Position numbers and translations under genes: made by a program. From positions 42,606-106,605 of the forward strand of contig JACKIN010000014.1 in NCBI GenBank assembly GCA_020638495.1: a stretch of 64,000 nucleotides of DNA, in the 5' to 3' direction. Positions 17,093 to 25,394 of this stretch are shown here, one piece after another. Below the pieces are notes generated by a model. The model had not been told where the DNA came from, did not search any database, and worked only from the letters and a program-made list of their open reading frames with translations. The stretch's first letter is position 1. Each line of letters opens with the position of its first letter. Source of the DNA: Geminicoccaceae bacterium. GTDB taxonomy: Bacteria > Pseudomonadota > Alphaproteobacteria > Geminicoccales > Geminicoccaceae.

Positions 17093-17761
17093 TCAGGCAG
17101 CCTCGAAGCGCGGGAAGAGGACGTTGTTCTCCAGATGGATGTGCTCCATCAGGTCGGCGCGGAGCTGCGCAGCGCCGGCGTAGAGGGCCTGCCAGGAACG
17201 GCAGGCGCCCTGGGGCGGGACGCAGTCGTCGGTCAGCCGCGCCATCTCCTCGAGGAAGCGGCCGTGGCTGTCGTGATTGTGGCGCATCACGCCGATCGGC
17301 GTGGCGAGCCGCGCCGCCGCCTGCCGGCGCATGGCCGGAAAGAGGATCAGCTCCTCCTTCTTCATGTGCACCTCGAGCTCGCCAAGGATCCGCTCGAGAG
17401 CGTCGGCGAGGCCGGTCGGCACGTCGGGATGGGTGAGATGGACCAGCTCGACCTTGCTCGAGAGCTCGATCAGCTCCGGAATCTGCCGCCGGTGAACGTC
17501 ATGGTAGCGGGTCTGGATATGGTCGATCAGGGCGCCGGTCTCCTCCGGCGCCAGCGGCGCGGCCGCGGGGTCGAGCGCGTTCAACGCCTCCAGGACGACA
17601 CGCGGGTCGAGGCCACGGCTCGTCGCCGCCTGCTGGAGCGGCACGTCGCCATGGCAGCAGAAATCGATGCCGTACTGGCGAAAGACGCCGCTCGCACCCG
17701 GCAGTCGGGCGGCGATCTCGCCAACGGGCCGGTCGTGCGGGGCCTGGGTCGTCGGGGTCAT
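17093..17761 (-). CDS. ric: Iron-sulfur cluster repair di-iron protein (Ric/YtfE/ScdA)
   Basis: The 222-residue protein has an N-terminal ScdA_N domain with the FCCHG motif (about residues 34-38) and a C-terminal hemerythrin-like domain. Candidate di-iron ligands are visible in RYHDVH, HMKKEELILFP, MRHNHDSH and HIHLENNVLFP. Ric proteins restore Fe-S clusters damaged by NO or peroxide. The ATG at 17761 is preceded by GGAGGAG. It diverges from the NsrR-like gene across an 88-bp region with two operator-like palindromes, so NO-responsive derepression is likely. Confidence 0.94.
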   Translation of the reverse strand: MTPTTQAPHDRPVGEIAARLPGASGVFRQYGIDFCCHGDVPLQQAATSRGLDPRVVLEALNALDPAAAPLAPEETGALIDHIQTRYHDVHRRQIPELIELSSKVELVHLTHPDVPTGLADALERILGELEVHMKKEELILFPAMRRQAAARLATPIGVMRHNHDSHGRFLEEMARLTDDCVPPQGACRSWQALYAGAAQLRADLMEHIHLENNVLFPRFEAA

Positions 17762-17778
17762 GGCGGGCTCCTCCTCAC

Positions 17779-17805
17779 ATAATCGGTATTTACAATGCTG
17801 ATTAT
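17779..17805 (-). promoter_or_regulatory. Operator-like inverted repeat 1 of the ric/nsrR divergent region
   Basis: ATAATC at 17779-17784 is inverted as GATTAT at 17800-17805, with partial symmetry between them. The half-site ATAATCGGTAT recurs at 17814. Its position 18 bp upstream of the ric start fits repression of ric. Confidence 0.6.
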
Positions 17806-17813
17806 CGTTCGAT

Positions 17814-17834
17814 ATAATCGGTATCGTCAATACC
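17814..17834 (+). promoter_or_regulatory. Operator-like inverted repeat 2 of the ric/nsrR divergent region
   Basis: ATAATCGGTAT at 17814-17824 repeats the sequence at 17779-17789, and GGTAT (17820-17824) is inverted as ATACC (17830-17834) around CGTCA. It lies 15 bp before the regulator's ATG, fitting autoregulation. Confidence 0.6.
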
Positions 17835-17849
17835 AAATAAGGATCAGCG

Positions 17850-18287
17850 ATGCGCCTCGCGACTTCGACCGATTTCGGCTTGCGGGTCCTGATGCGCCTC
17901 GCCGCCGCGCCGGGTGCCGCCCTTTCGACCGGGCGGATCGCCGATGAGCTCCAGGTCTCGGCGCATCATCTGGCCAAGGTGGTGCGGGCTCTCGGCCGCG
18001 GCAGCTTCGTCGGCAGCCAGCGCGGCCGCCATGGCGGGCTGCAGCTGGCGCGGCCGGCGGAGGCGATCACGGTTGGCGAGGTGGTGCGCCATCTCGAGCA
18101 GCGCTTCGCGATGGTCGAGTGCTTTCGCGCCGATGGCGGCCATTGCGTGCTTGCGCCGAGCTGCCGTCTGAAGCCGCAGCTCGCCCTGGCCCGCGAGGCC
18201 TTCATGCAAGCGCTGGATCAGACGACCATCGCCGACTGCGCCTGGCCGGGCGCCGGATTGCCGATCGGTGCCGCCTCGGCGCATTGA
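17850..18287 (+). CDS. nsrR: Rrf2-family regulator, NsrR-like
   Basis: The 145-residue protein has the winged-helix N-terminus of Rrf2 regulators (MRLATSTDFGLRVLMRLA, then a recognition helix around SAHHLAKVVRAL). It also has three cysteines in ECFRADGGHCVLAPSCRLK, spaced C-x7-C-x5-C, which match the Fe-S ligands of NsrR. NsrR senses NO through this cluster and represses NO-detoxification genes. The divergent ric gene and the HTHP gene beyond it are the obvious targets. The ATG is preceded by AAGGA. IscR is less likely because no isc genes are near. Confidence 0.88.
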   Translation: MRLATSTDFGLRVLMRLAAAPGAALSTGRIADELQVSAHHLAKVVRALGRGSFVGSQRGRHGGLQLARPAEAITVGEVVRHLEQRFAMVECFRADGGHCVLAPSCRLKPQLALAREAFMQALDQTTIADCAWPGAGLPIGAASAH

Positions 18288-18309
18288 CCAGGACAAGTGG
18301 AGTGGAAAG

Positions 18310-18597
18310 ATGACTGAAATCGAATATGACGACGAAACGATCCAGATCGACGCGGAGGTGCTGGCCGGCGCCTTGCGAATCGACACGGACGAGCTCCTGC
18401 GGCGGATGCGCGAGGGCACGGTCACGAGCCGGCTCGAGCGCGGCGAGGGCGAGGACGCGGGGCGGATCAGGCTGACCTTCTTCTCGGGCAGCCGCCGGGT
18501 GCGCATGGTCGCCGACGAAAGCGGGAAGATCCTCACATGCGGCGCGGTCGACTATGGCGAGCGGCCGCTGCCGGCGAGGTTGCGCAGGGCCGGCTGA
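18310..18597 (+). CDS. Small conserved protein, DUF6522-like
   Basis: The 95-residue soluble protein begins TEIEYDDETIQIDAEVLA, continues with a helix-rich centre (LLRRMREGTVTSRLERGEGEDAG) and ends with a beta-rich part (RIRLTFFSGSRRVRMVAD). I believe this is the DUF6522 family, seen near NO- and denitrification-related regulators, but this is from memory. The start ATG (AGTGGAAAG upstream) lies 22 nt after the nsrR stop, so it is probably cotranscribed with it. Function is unknown. Confidence 0.65.
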   Translation: MTEIEYDDETIQIDAEVLAGALRIDTDELLRRMREGTVTSRLERGEGEDAGRIRLTFFSGSRRVRMVADESGKILTCGAVDYGERPLPARLRRAG

Positions 18598-18643
18598 TGC
18601 GGGCCGGTCCCGGCATTACGTGAATCGACGGAGGACGCCCGGC

Positions 18644-19084
18644 ATGCTGGTCGAGAAGCTGCTGCCAAGGACGCGCAAGCGGATGCAGTGCATCGAGTTG
18701 GGCGCCGCCCTGCTGCAGGCGGCGCGTCTCCTGGACGACGGTCAGGACATGCTTCTGGTCCGCGATGAGGAGGGCCGGCTCGCCGGTATTCTGACCAAGA
18801 CGGACGTGGTGCGACAGATCGGACGCTGCGCCGGGGCGAGCTGCACCGCCCCGGTCGCCCAGGCGATGACGCGGGATGTCGTCAGCGTGCGGCCGGACGG
18901 CTGGCTGCAGGAGGCCTGGGAGGCCATGAAGGAACGGGGCTTCAAGAACCTCCCGATCACCGACGACGCGGGCCGCCCGCTGGGCGTGCTGAACGCGCGC
19001 GAGGCGCTGCAGGCCCTCCTGGACGAGACCCGGCACGAGGAGGAGCTGCTGCGGGACTATGTCATGAACGTGGGCTTCCATTGA
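18644..19084 (+). CDS. CBS-pair domain protein
   Basis: The 146-residue protein consists of two CBS repeats: LLQAARLLDDGQDMLLVRDEEGRLAGILTKTDVVRQI and, after APVAQAMTRDVVSVRPDG, the second with LPITDDAGRPLGVLNAREAL. CBS pairs usually bind adenine nucleotides and regulate attached or partner proteins; stand-alone ones are common in redox and metabolic control. The ATG has GGAGG upstream. It lies 46 bp after the DUF6522-like gene and may belong to the same transcript. Confidence 0.85.
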   Translation: MLVEKLLPRTRKRMQCIELGAALLQAARLLDDGQDMLLVRDEEGRLAGILTKTDVVRQIGRCAGASCTAPVAQAMTRDVVSVRPDGWLQEAWEAMKERGFKNLPITDDAGRPLGVLNAREALQALLDETRHEEELLRDYVMNVGFH

Positions 19085-19189
19085 GCTTCGGCCGAGGGTA
19101 ACGACCGTGAGCGGCCCGCGTTCCCACCAACACCGGGCCCTTCGCCCGCCCCCCTTAGCACCACCGCACAGAACGGGAGCCTCCCCCCG

Positions 19190-21148
19190 ATGCCGGTCGA
19201 GCCGACCTATCCAGGCGCCCATATCGAGGAGATTCCGAGCGGCGTGCGGACCATCACCGGCGTCGCCACCTCGGTCGCGGCCTTCGTCGACCGCTTCGCG
19301 CGCGGGCCTCTGGGCAAGCCCGTGCGGCTCGTCGGCGTGGCCGACCTGGAACGCGAGCTCGGCGGGCTGAGCCCGACCAGCGAGGCCAGCTACGCGATCC
19401 AGCAGTTCTTCATCAATGGCGGCAGCGAATGCTGGGCCGTGCGGGTCGCCGACACCACCTCGTCGACCGCCCCGGCGACCGCCGCCAGCGCCACGCTCCG
19501 GGCCCAGCCCGGCGCCGGCGCCACCGTCTTCACGGTCAGCGCCGGGCGCCGGGTCGACGAGGCCTCCGTCGCCGATCCGGGCATCTGGGGCAACGATCTC
19601 TTCCTCGAGATCGACCACGACACCGCCGACCCGACGACGACCTTCAACCTGACCGTGAGCGAGATCGTCACCCGGAACGGCCGTCGCGTCACGAAGCGCA
19701 GCGAGAGCCATCGCAACCTCGTCCTGAAGACGAGCGGCCCCGGCAATGCCGTCGAGACCCTGAACGCCGCCTCGTCGATGATCCAGCTGACCCCCGCGGC
19801 CGGCTTCCCGGGACACCTGCCGGCCGCCACGGGGACCATGGGTGTGGCGATCGCGGCCGGGGCCAGGATTCCGGCCACGCCGGTGGCGCTCACGGTCGAT
19901 GCCGGCAGCGGTGCGCGGATCGTCTCGGTGGCGCATTCACTGGGCGCCACGTCCGAGGACCACGCCGCCTTCCGCCCGCTGCTGGAGGCCGCGATCCGTG
20001 CGGCCGCCAGCGCCGCCACCACCGACGACGAGCGATCGCTGATCGAGGGGGCCGTGGTCCGGCTGATCGGCGAGGGCACGGCGGCCAGCCCCCACCGCTA
20101 CCAGATCCTGGCGGGCCGTGGCGGCAGCGGCTTCAGCGGCACCGAGAAGCTGACCATGGCCGGCGCCGGTGCGGCGGCGCTCGGCCTCGATGCCGCGCCC
20201 AACGTGCAGCAGATCCGGCTCACGGGCGGCAAGGACGGCGGTGCGCCCGGACTCGCCCACGTGGTCGGCGTCGAGGCCGACAAGAGCGGCATCTACGCGC
20301 TCGAGGACGTCGACCTCTTCAACGTTCTCTGCCTGCCGGCAGCGCCCCTGCTGCCGACCAGCGACATGCAGACGCTCTACATGAGCGCGTCGAGCTATTG
20401 CGAGCGGCGCCGCGCTTTCCTGATCGTCGACATCCCGCCCGACATCGACTCGGACACCAAGATGCGGACCTGGATGGGCGCCAACGACAAGCTGCGCCAC
20501 CGCAATGCCGCGGTGTACTTCCCGCGCACCCGGATCAGCGACCCGCTCGACGACGGCCGGGCGCGCAGCATCGGCGCCAGCGGCACCATCGCCGGGCTCT
20601 ATGCCCGCACCGACGCCAATCGCGGGGTGTGGAAGGCGCCCGCCGGCACCGACACCCGGCTGCGCAACGTGCTCGAGCTCGACTACGAGCTGACCGATCC
20701 GCAGAACGGTGCCCTCAACCTGCTCGGCGTGAACTGCCTGCGCAGCTTTCCGGTCCACAGCAACATCTGCTGGGGGGCGCGGACTCTGGACGGCGCCGAC
20801 GCCCGGGTCAGCGAATGGAAATACATTCCCGTCCGCCGGCTCGCGCTGTTCCTCGAGGAGAGCCTCCACCGCGGCACGAAGTGGGTCGTCTTCGAGCCCA
20901 ATGACGAGCCGCTCTGGGCGCAGATCCGCCTCGCTGTCGGCGCCTTCATGCACACGCTCTTCCGCCAGGGTGCCTTCCAGGGGACGACCCCGCGCGACGC
21001 CTATCTCGTCAAGTGCGACCGCGAGACGACGACGCAGAACGACATCGACAACGGGATCGTCAACATCCTCGTCGGCTTCGCGCCGCTCAAGCCGGCCGAG
21101 TTCGTGATCATCAGGATCCAGCAGATCGCCGGCGACATCACGGGATGA
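19190..21148 (+). CDS. Contractile tail sheath protein (phage or eCIS type), orphan
   Basis: The 652-residue protein has the sheath N-terminus (PTYPGAHIEEIPSGVRTITGV, then VDRFARGPLGKPVR and YAIQQFFINGGSECWAVRV). It also has the conserved C-terminal domain: NLLGVNCLRSFPVHSNICWG, WKYIPVRRLALFLEESLHRG, then WVVFEPND and GAFMHTLFRQGAFQG. Sheaths polymerise around a tail tube and contract to inject. No tube, baseplate, spike, AAA+ or terminator gene is nearby, so it is an orphan or has partners elsewhere. Codon use matches the surroundings. The ATG at 19190 lacks a strong ribosome binding site (GGGAGCC 12 nt upstream). Confidence 0.9.
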   Translation: MPVEPTYPGAHIEEIPSGVRTITGVATSVAAFVDRFARGPLGKPVRLVGVADLERELGGLSPTSEASYAIQQFFINGGSECWAVRVADTTSSTAPATAASATLRAQPGAGATVFTVSAGRRVDEASVADPGIWGNDLFLEIDHDTADPTTTFNLTVSEIVTRNGRRVTKRSESHRNLVLKTSGPGNAVETLNAASSMIQLTPAAGFPGHLPAATGTMGVAIAAGARIPATPVALTVDAGSGARIVSVAHSLGATSEDHAAFRPLLEAAIRAAASAATTDDERSLIEGAVVRLIGEGTAASPHRYQILAGRGGSGFSGTEKLTMAGAGAAALGLDAAPNVQQIRLTGGKDGGAPGLAHVVGVEADKSGIYALEDVDLFNVLCLPAAPLLPTSDMQTLYMSASSYCERRRAFLIVDIPPDIDSDTKMRTWMGANDKLRHRNAAVYFPRTRISDPLDDGRARSIGASGTIAGLYARTDANRGVWKAPAGTDTRLRNVLELDYELTDPQNGALNLLGVNCLRSFPVHSNICWGARTLDGADARVSEWKYIPVRRLALFLEESLHRGTKWVVFEPNDEPLWAQIRLAVGAFMHTLFRQGAFQGTTPRDAYLVKCDRETTTQNDIDNGIVNILVGFAPLKPAEFVIIRIQQIAGDITG

Positions 21149-21337
21149 GGGAGCATGTCGTCACCGAGATCAACGGCTGACCGAGCCCGAGGGCGACGCG
21201 CTGGCATCGCTGCTCGCGCCCGGCTTCGATCCCGACACCTGCACGCAGAACCAGGGCAGCCATTGCATCCTGCCGCGAGGCTCGTCGACCGCGACAACCT
21301 CGTCGAGTTCCCGAGCGAGCTCTGCCCGCGCGGGTGA
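21145..21337 (+). pseudogene. Frameshifted small gene coupled to the sheath gene
   Basis: An ATG at 21145 overlaps the sheath stop (ATGA) and starts MREHVVTEING, then stops. In the next frame, from 21180, the coding-like stretch TEPEGDALASLLAPGFDP continues with DTCTQNQGSHCILP. A third frame then gives RLVDRDNLVEFPSELCPRG and a stop at 21337. Two single-base losses would account for both shifts and imply an original protein of about 63 residues. It may be a real pseudogene or sequencing error. I recognise no family. The coupling suggests a partner of the sheath protein. Confidence 0.5.
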
Positions 21338-21350
21338 ACGGCGACGGAGG

Positions 21351-22361
21351 TCAGTCGATGTCGCGGGCGAGGTGGAAGACGCAGTCGCCGCGCTCGGCGC
21401 GGCCCATGGCGCGCTGGCAGATCACGAGGCCCGACTGCCTGAAATGGCAGGGCACCGGCGACCGGCCCGGATCCTCGGGGAAGCAGATGTGGCCGGCGAG
21501 ATCACCGGCCTCGACCTCGGCGCCGAGATCGACCGCCTGGACGAAGAGCCCGCGCTCCGGCGCGTAGACATAGTATGAACGGTCCGGCACCTCGACATAG
21601 CGCGGGCGGGGCGGCGGCGGCAGGTCGGCGGGTGCTTCCATGACCCCCAGATGATCGAGGAAGCGGCGCATGCCCGCCTCGATCACCCGAATCCCCTCGA
21701 GCCGGACGGCACCCCGACCGCCGAATTCGCCGCCCAGAGCTATGAGCTTGTGGGAGAGGGCGCAGGCGGCGGAGAGCGTTGGCTCGTTGGTGAAGGCCCA
21801 GACCATGGCGAGCGGCGGGGCGAAGGCATCCAGCGCGGCGCGTGCCCGGCGATCGAGATCGGCGTCGCCCGAGAGGCGCATGGTGGCCAGCGTCAGGTAG
21901 TCGAGCGAGGCGCCGCCCGAATGGAAGTCGTGCGTCGCATCGCACATCGGGAAGAGCACGGTGTCGAGGTAGTGGGCGATCTTGCCCGTCGGCCCGTCCG
22001 TCGGGTCACCCGGAAAGGCGCGGTTGAGATTGCCCTCGTCGAGCGGCGAGGTGCGGGTGCCGGCGACGGCGGCCGGCAGGTTGGTGGCGGGCAGCACGAT
22101 GATGCGGCCCTGCACCTCGGCCGGATCGACCTTGCGGACGAAGTCGCACAAGGCGGCCTGGCCCTCGTACTCGTCGCCGTGATTGCCGGCCATGAGCAGC
22201 ACGGTAGGGCCGCTGCCATTGGCGATGACGGCGAGCGGTATGGGGATGGTGCCGTAGGCCGAGCGGGTGACCGAATGCGGCAGGTGCAAAAAGCCCACCT
22301 GCTTGCCCGGGGCGTCGTAGTCGACATCCGTCCAGAGCGGTGACCTGGCCTTCTCCACCAC
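21351..22361 (-). CDS. Succinylglutamate desuccinylase/aspartoacylase-family deacylase 2 (DoeB-like)
   Basis: The ~336-residue zinc hydrolase has a zinc-binding motif GNHGDEYEG and a later His in DFHSGGASLDY. Substrate-carboxylate residues lie in NLNRAFPG, and the C-terminal beta domain contains YYVYAPERGLF. Family members remove an acyl group from amino-acid nitrogen (N-acetyl-diaminobutyrate for DoeB, N-succinylglutamate, N-acetylaspartate). It starts at a GTG (22361, or 22358) 3 nt after the stop of its paralogue, so they are coupled. It is the last gene of the transporter/deacylase operon. Confidence 0.85.
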   Translation of the reverse strand: MVEKARSPLWTDVDYDAPGKQVGFLHLPHSVTRSAYGTIPIPLAVIANGSGPTVLLMAGNHGDEYEGQAALCDFVRKVDPAEVQGRIIVLPATNLPAAVAGTRTSPLDEGNLNRAFPGDPTDGPTGKIAHYLDTVLFPMCDATHDFHSGGASLDYLTLATMRLSGDADLDRRARAALDAFAPPLAMVWAFTNEPTLSAACALSHKLIALGGEFGGRGAVRLEGIRVIEAGMRRFLDHLGVMEAPADLPPPPRPRYVEVPDRSYYVYAPERGLFVQAVDLGAEVEAGDLAGHICFPEDPGRSPVPCHFRQSGLVICQRAMGRAERGDCVFHLARDID

Positions 22362-22364
22362 CCG

Positions 22365-23405
22365 CTACCCCTGCCAGTCGGTGCCGAGATGGGCGAGGCA
22401 GTCGCCCATCTCGACGGCGGTGATCGGCCGCTTGCAGAAGGCGACGCCGGCCCGCTCGAAGCGCACCTCGCGCGAGGGCTGGTCCGGCTCGTCGATCTGG
22501 TGGATCCAGCCGCAGACCTGCCCGGCCGCGACCTCGTCGCCGAGGCGAAAGGCCGGCTCGAAGGCGCCCCGGCAGGGTGCGTGGACGTAGTAGTCGGGGC
22601 CGGCGACCTTGAGGAGCCGGGACTTCGGGCTGTCGGCCGTGGCCGGCTTCTCCATGACGCCCATGAACGCCAGGAAGTTCTCGATGCCGCGGCGCGCCAC
22701 GCCCAGCGTGTCGAGCGTCACCGTGCCGGCCCCGCCCAATTCCGTGCCCATGCCGAGGACACCCTTGCGGTCGGCCGCACAGGTGATGGTGGCGGCCGCG
22801 ATGCCCCCACCGGCGGCCGGCATGCCGCCGCCCTCGACGACATAGCCGATGGGTGCTCCATAGGCCTTCAGGGCCTCGAGCTTGCGGGCGAAGAGCGGGT
22901 CGTCCGGCCCGTCGCGGCGGATCAGGCCGCTCGGCACGTAGTCCAGCGTCTTGCCGCCCGAATGCATGTCGAGCATGGCGTCGCACATCGGCAGCAGCAC
23001 CTCCTCGACATAATGCGCGATGGCGGCGGTCGGCCGGTTGTCCGGGGCGTTGGCCTCGCCCGGGAAGCTGCGGTTGAGGTTGCCGCCGTCGATCGGCGAG
23101 CAGCGGCTGTGGTTCATCGCCGCCGGCAGATTGGTCGCCGGCATGATGATCAGCCGGCCCTGGATGCGCGCCGGGTCGAGCTCCTGGATCAGCCGGACGA
23201 GCGAGATCTGGCCCTCGTACTCGTCGCCGTGATTGCCGCCGCCGAGATAGACCGTGGGCCCGCTGCCGTTCTGGATCACCGCGATGGGGATGCCGATCCA
23301 GCCATAGGCGGAGGTGTTGCTGGAATGCGGCAGCCGCAGATGCCCCACCTGCCTGCCGGCCTTGTCGAAATCCAGGGGACAGGCGATCCGGCTCTGGGCG
23401 CTCAT
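22365..23405 (-). CDS. Succinylglutamate desuccinylase/aspartoacylase-family deacylase 1 (DoeB-like)
   Basis: The 346-residue paralogue of the next gene shares the same motifs: GNHGDEYEGQISL with zinc ligands His and Glu, GGNLNRSFPG, and DMHSGGKTLDY. The closest named type I recall is DoeB, N-alpha-acetyl-diaminobutyrate deacetylase of ectoine catabolism, but no other ectoine gene is present. The ATG at 23405 has GAGGAGTCTTTCGTC upstream. The location directly after a peptide-type ABC importer suggests it deacylates an imported N-acylated amino acid or peptide-like compound. Confidence 0.87.
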   Translation of the reverse strand: MSAQSRIACPLDFDKAGRQVGHLRLPHSSNTSAYGWIGIPIAVIQNGSGPTVYLGGGNHGDEYEGQISLVRLIQELDPARIQGRLIIMPATNLPAAMNHSRCSPIDGGNLNRSFPGEANAPDNRPTAAIAHYVEEVLLPMCDAMLDMHSGGKTLDYVPSGLIRRDGPDDPLFARKLEALKAYGAPIGYVVEGGGMPAAGGGIAAATITCAADRKGVLGMGTELGGAGTVTLDTLGVARRGIENFLAFMGVMEKPATADSPKSRLLKVAGPDYYVHAPCRGAFEPAFRLGDEVAAGQVCGWIHQIDEPDQPSREVRFERAGVAFCKRPITAVEMGDCLAHLGTDWQG

Positions 23406-23418
23406 GACGAAAGACTCC

Positions 23419-24399
23419 TCATTCAGAAGGCTGGTGCAGCAAATGGCAGGCCGCCCGGTGCCCGGGCGCCGTCTCCAGCAGCTTCGGCTCGATGCGGCGA
23501 CAGACGTCCATGACGTGCGGGCAGCGGGTGTGGAAGCGGCAGCCGGCGGGCGGGTTGGCGGGGCTCGGCACGTCGCCGCGGATCGCCTGCGCCCGCCGGC
23601 GCCGCGCCGGGTCGGCCACCGGGATCGCCTCGAGCAGGGCCTGGGTGTAGGGATGCTGCGGCCGGCGGTAGAGGTCGCGCTTGGGGGCGATCTCGACGAT
23701 CTGGCCCAGATACATCACCGCCACCCGGTCGGCGATGTGCCGAACGACGCCCAGGTCGTGGCTGATGAAGAGGTAGGTGAGGCCGAGCTGCTGCTGCAGG
23801 TCCTGCAGGAGATTGACGACCTGCGCCTGGATCGAGACGTCGAGGGCAGAGACCGGCTCGTCGCAGACCATGAGTTTGGGCTGCAGCGCCAGGGCCCGGG
23901 CAATGCCGATCCGCTGCCGCTGGCCGCCCGAGAACTCGTGCGGGAAGCGCTCCGCCTGGTAGGCGGCGAGGCCGACGGTGCCGAGCAGCTCGGCCACCCG
24001 GGCGCGCCGCTCCGCCGCCGTGCCGACCGAGTGGATCTCCAAAGGCTCGGCGACGATCTCCGCCACCTTCATGCGCGGGTTCAAGGAGCCGTAGGGATCC
24101 TGGAAGATGATCTGCATCTCGCGCCGGATCGGCTTCATCGCCTCCGGCTCCAGCCCCTCGATCGGCGCCCCCTCGAAGAGGACGCTGCCGGCGGTAGGCT
24201 CGATCAGCCGCACCAGCATCCGCCCCGTCGTGGTCTTGCCGCAGCCCGATTCGCCGACGAGGCCGAGGGTCTCGCCCCGGCCGACGGCGAAGTCGACCCC
24301 GTCGACCGCGCGCACCACCCCCGTCTGCCTGGCGAAGAGGCCGCGCCCGCGGATCGGGAAGTGCTTGGTGAGGCCCCGCGCCTCGACGAGCGCCGTCAT
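23419..24399 (-). CDS. Peptide-type ABC transporter ATP-binding protein (OppF/DppF-like)
   Basis: The 326-residue ATPase has Walker A GESGCGKTTTGRML (about residue 52), the signature SGGQRQRIGIARAL and Walker B LMVCDEPVSALD. The C-terminal oligopeptide extension has a Cys cluster (AGCRFHTRCPHVMDVC) that in this family can bind an Fe-S cluster or zinc. The ATG at 24399 overlaps the stop of the preceding ATPase (ATGA). It pairs with that ATPase on the two permeases. Confidence 0.93.
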   Translation of the reverse strand: MTALVEARGLTKHFPIRGRGLFARQTGVVRAVDGVDFAVGRGETLGLVGESGCGKTTTGRMLVRLIEPTAGSVLFEGAPIEGLEPEAMKPIRREMQIIFQDPYGSLNPRMKVAEIVAEPLEIHSVGTAAERRARVAELLGTVGLAAYQAERFPHEFSGGQRQRIGIARALALQPKLMVCDEPVSALDVSIQAQVVNLLQDLQQQLGLTYLFISHDLGVVRHIADRVAVMYLGQIVEIAPKRDLYRRPQHPYTQALLEAIPVADPARRRRAQAIRGDVPSPANPPAGCRFHTRCPHVMDVCRRIEPKLLETAPGHRAACHLLHQPSE

Positions 24400-25391
24400 G
24401 CGGTGGCCGCCAGGCGGGCGAGATCGTAGTCGACCAGCCCGATGCAGGCGGCCCGATGCGCCTCGCCGACCTCGATGAGCGGCGGATGCATGGCCGCACA
24501 AGCATCTCGGGCGTGGATGCAGCGCGGCGCGAAGCGGCAGCCCGGCGGCAGGGCGAAGGGGCTCGGCACCATGCCGGGTATGGCGTCGAGACGCTCGCGC
24601 TCCTCGTCGAGCGAGGGGATGCTGCGGAGCAGCCCCTGCGTGTAGGGATGGCTCGGCCGGGCGAAGGCGTCCATGACCGACGCCTCCTCGACCACCCGGC
24701 CCGCATACATCACCATCACCCGGTCGACATGCTGCGCCACGACGCCGAGATCGTGGGTGATCAGCACGACGGCCATGCGGAGCTCCTCCTGCAGCTCGCG
24801 GAGAAGGTCGAGGATCTGCGCCTGGATGGTGACGTCGAGGGCGGTCGTCGGCTCGTCGGCGAGCAGGAGGCGCGGGTTGCACGAGAGGGCGATGGCGATC
24901 ATCGCCCGCTGGCGCATGCCGCCCGAGAGCTGATGCGGGTACTCGTCGAGGCGTTGCGCCGGCAGGGCGATGCCGACGCGATCGAGCATCTCGATCGCCC
25001 GGTCGCGCGCCGCCCGGCGGCCGATGCGCTCGTGGAAGCGGATCGTCTCGGTGATCTGGTCGCCGATGGTGAAGACCGGGTTGAGCGAGGTCATCGGCTC
25101 CTGGAAGATCATCGCGATGTCGGCACCGCGAATCCGCCGCATCCGCCGCTCGGATAGCCCCAGGAGGTCCTGCCCGTCGAAGGTGATGGAGCCCTTGGTG
25201 ATCCGCCCCGGCGGGTCGGGGATGAGGCCCAGGATCGAAAGGGCGGTGACACTCTTGCCGCTGCCGGATTCGCCGACGATGCCGATCACCTCGCCGGCCT
25301 CGAGGTCGAAGCTCACGTCCTCCACGGCGGCGAACGTGCCGTCGTCGCCGGAGAACTCGGTGCGCAGGTTGCGGACGGCGAGCAGCGGCAC
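24396..25391 (-). CDS. Peptide-type ABC transporter ATP-binding protein (OppD/DppD-like)
   Basis: The 331-residue ATPase has Walker A GESGSGKSVTALSIL, the signature LSGGMRQRAMIAIAL and Walker B LLLADEPTTALD. The oligopeptide-family C-terminal extension carries the Cys motif GCRFAPRCIHARDAC. It starts with GTG at 25391, 3 nt after the permease stop. With OppF it powers uptake through the DppB/DppC-like permeases. Confidence 0.93.
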   Translation of the reverse strand: MPLLAVRNLRTEFSGDDGTFAAVEDVSFDLEAGEVIGIVGESGSGKSVTALSILGLIPDPPGRITKGSITFDGQDLLGLSERRMRRIRGADIAMIFQEPMTSLNPVFTIGDQITETIRFHERIGRRAARDRAIEMLDRVGIALPAQRLDEYPHQLSGGMRQRAMIAIALSCNPRLLLADEPTTALDVTIQAQILDLLRELQEELRMAVVLITHDLGVVAQHVDRVMVMYAGRVVEEASVMDAFARPSHPYTQGLLRSIPSLDEERERLDAIPGMVPSPFALPPGCRFAPRCIHARDACAAMHPPLIEVGEAHRAACIGLVDYDLARLAATA

Positions 25392-25394
25392 CGC

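Noticed and set aside
21351..23405. Ectoine-degradation assignment (doeB) for the two deacylases
   Set aside because: No doeA, ectoine transporter or diaminobutyrate aminotransferase is present, so the specific name is not supported.
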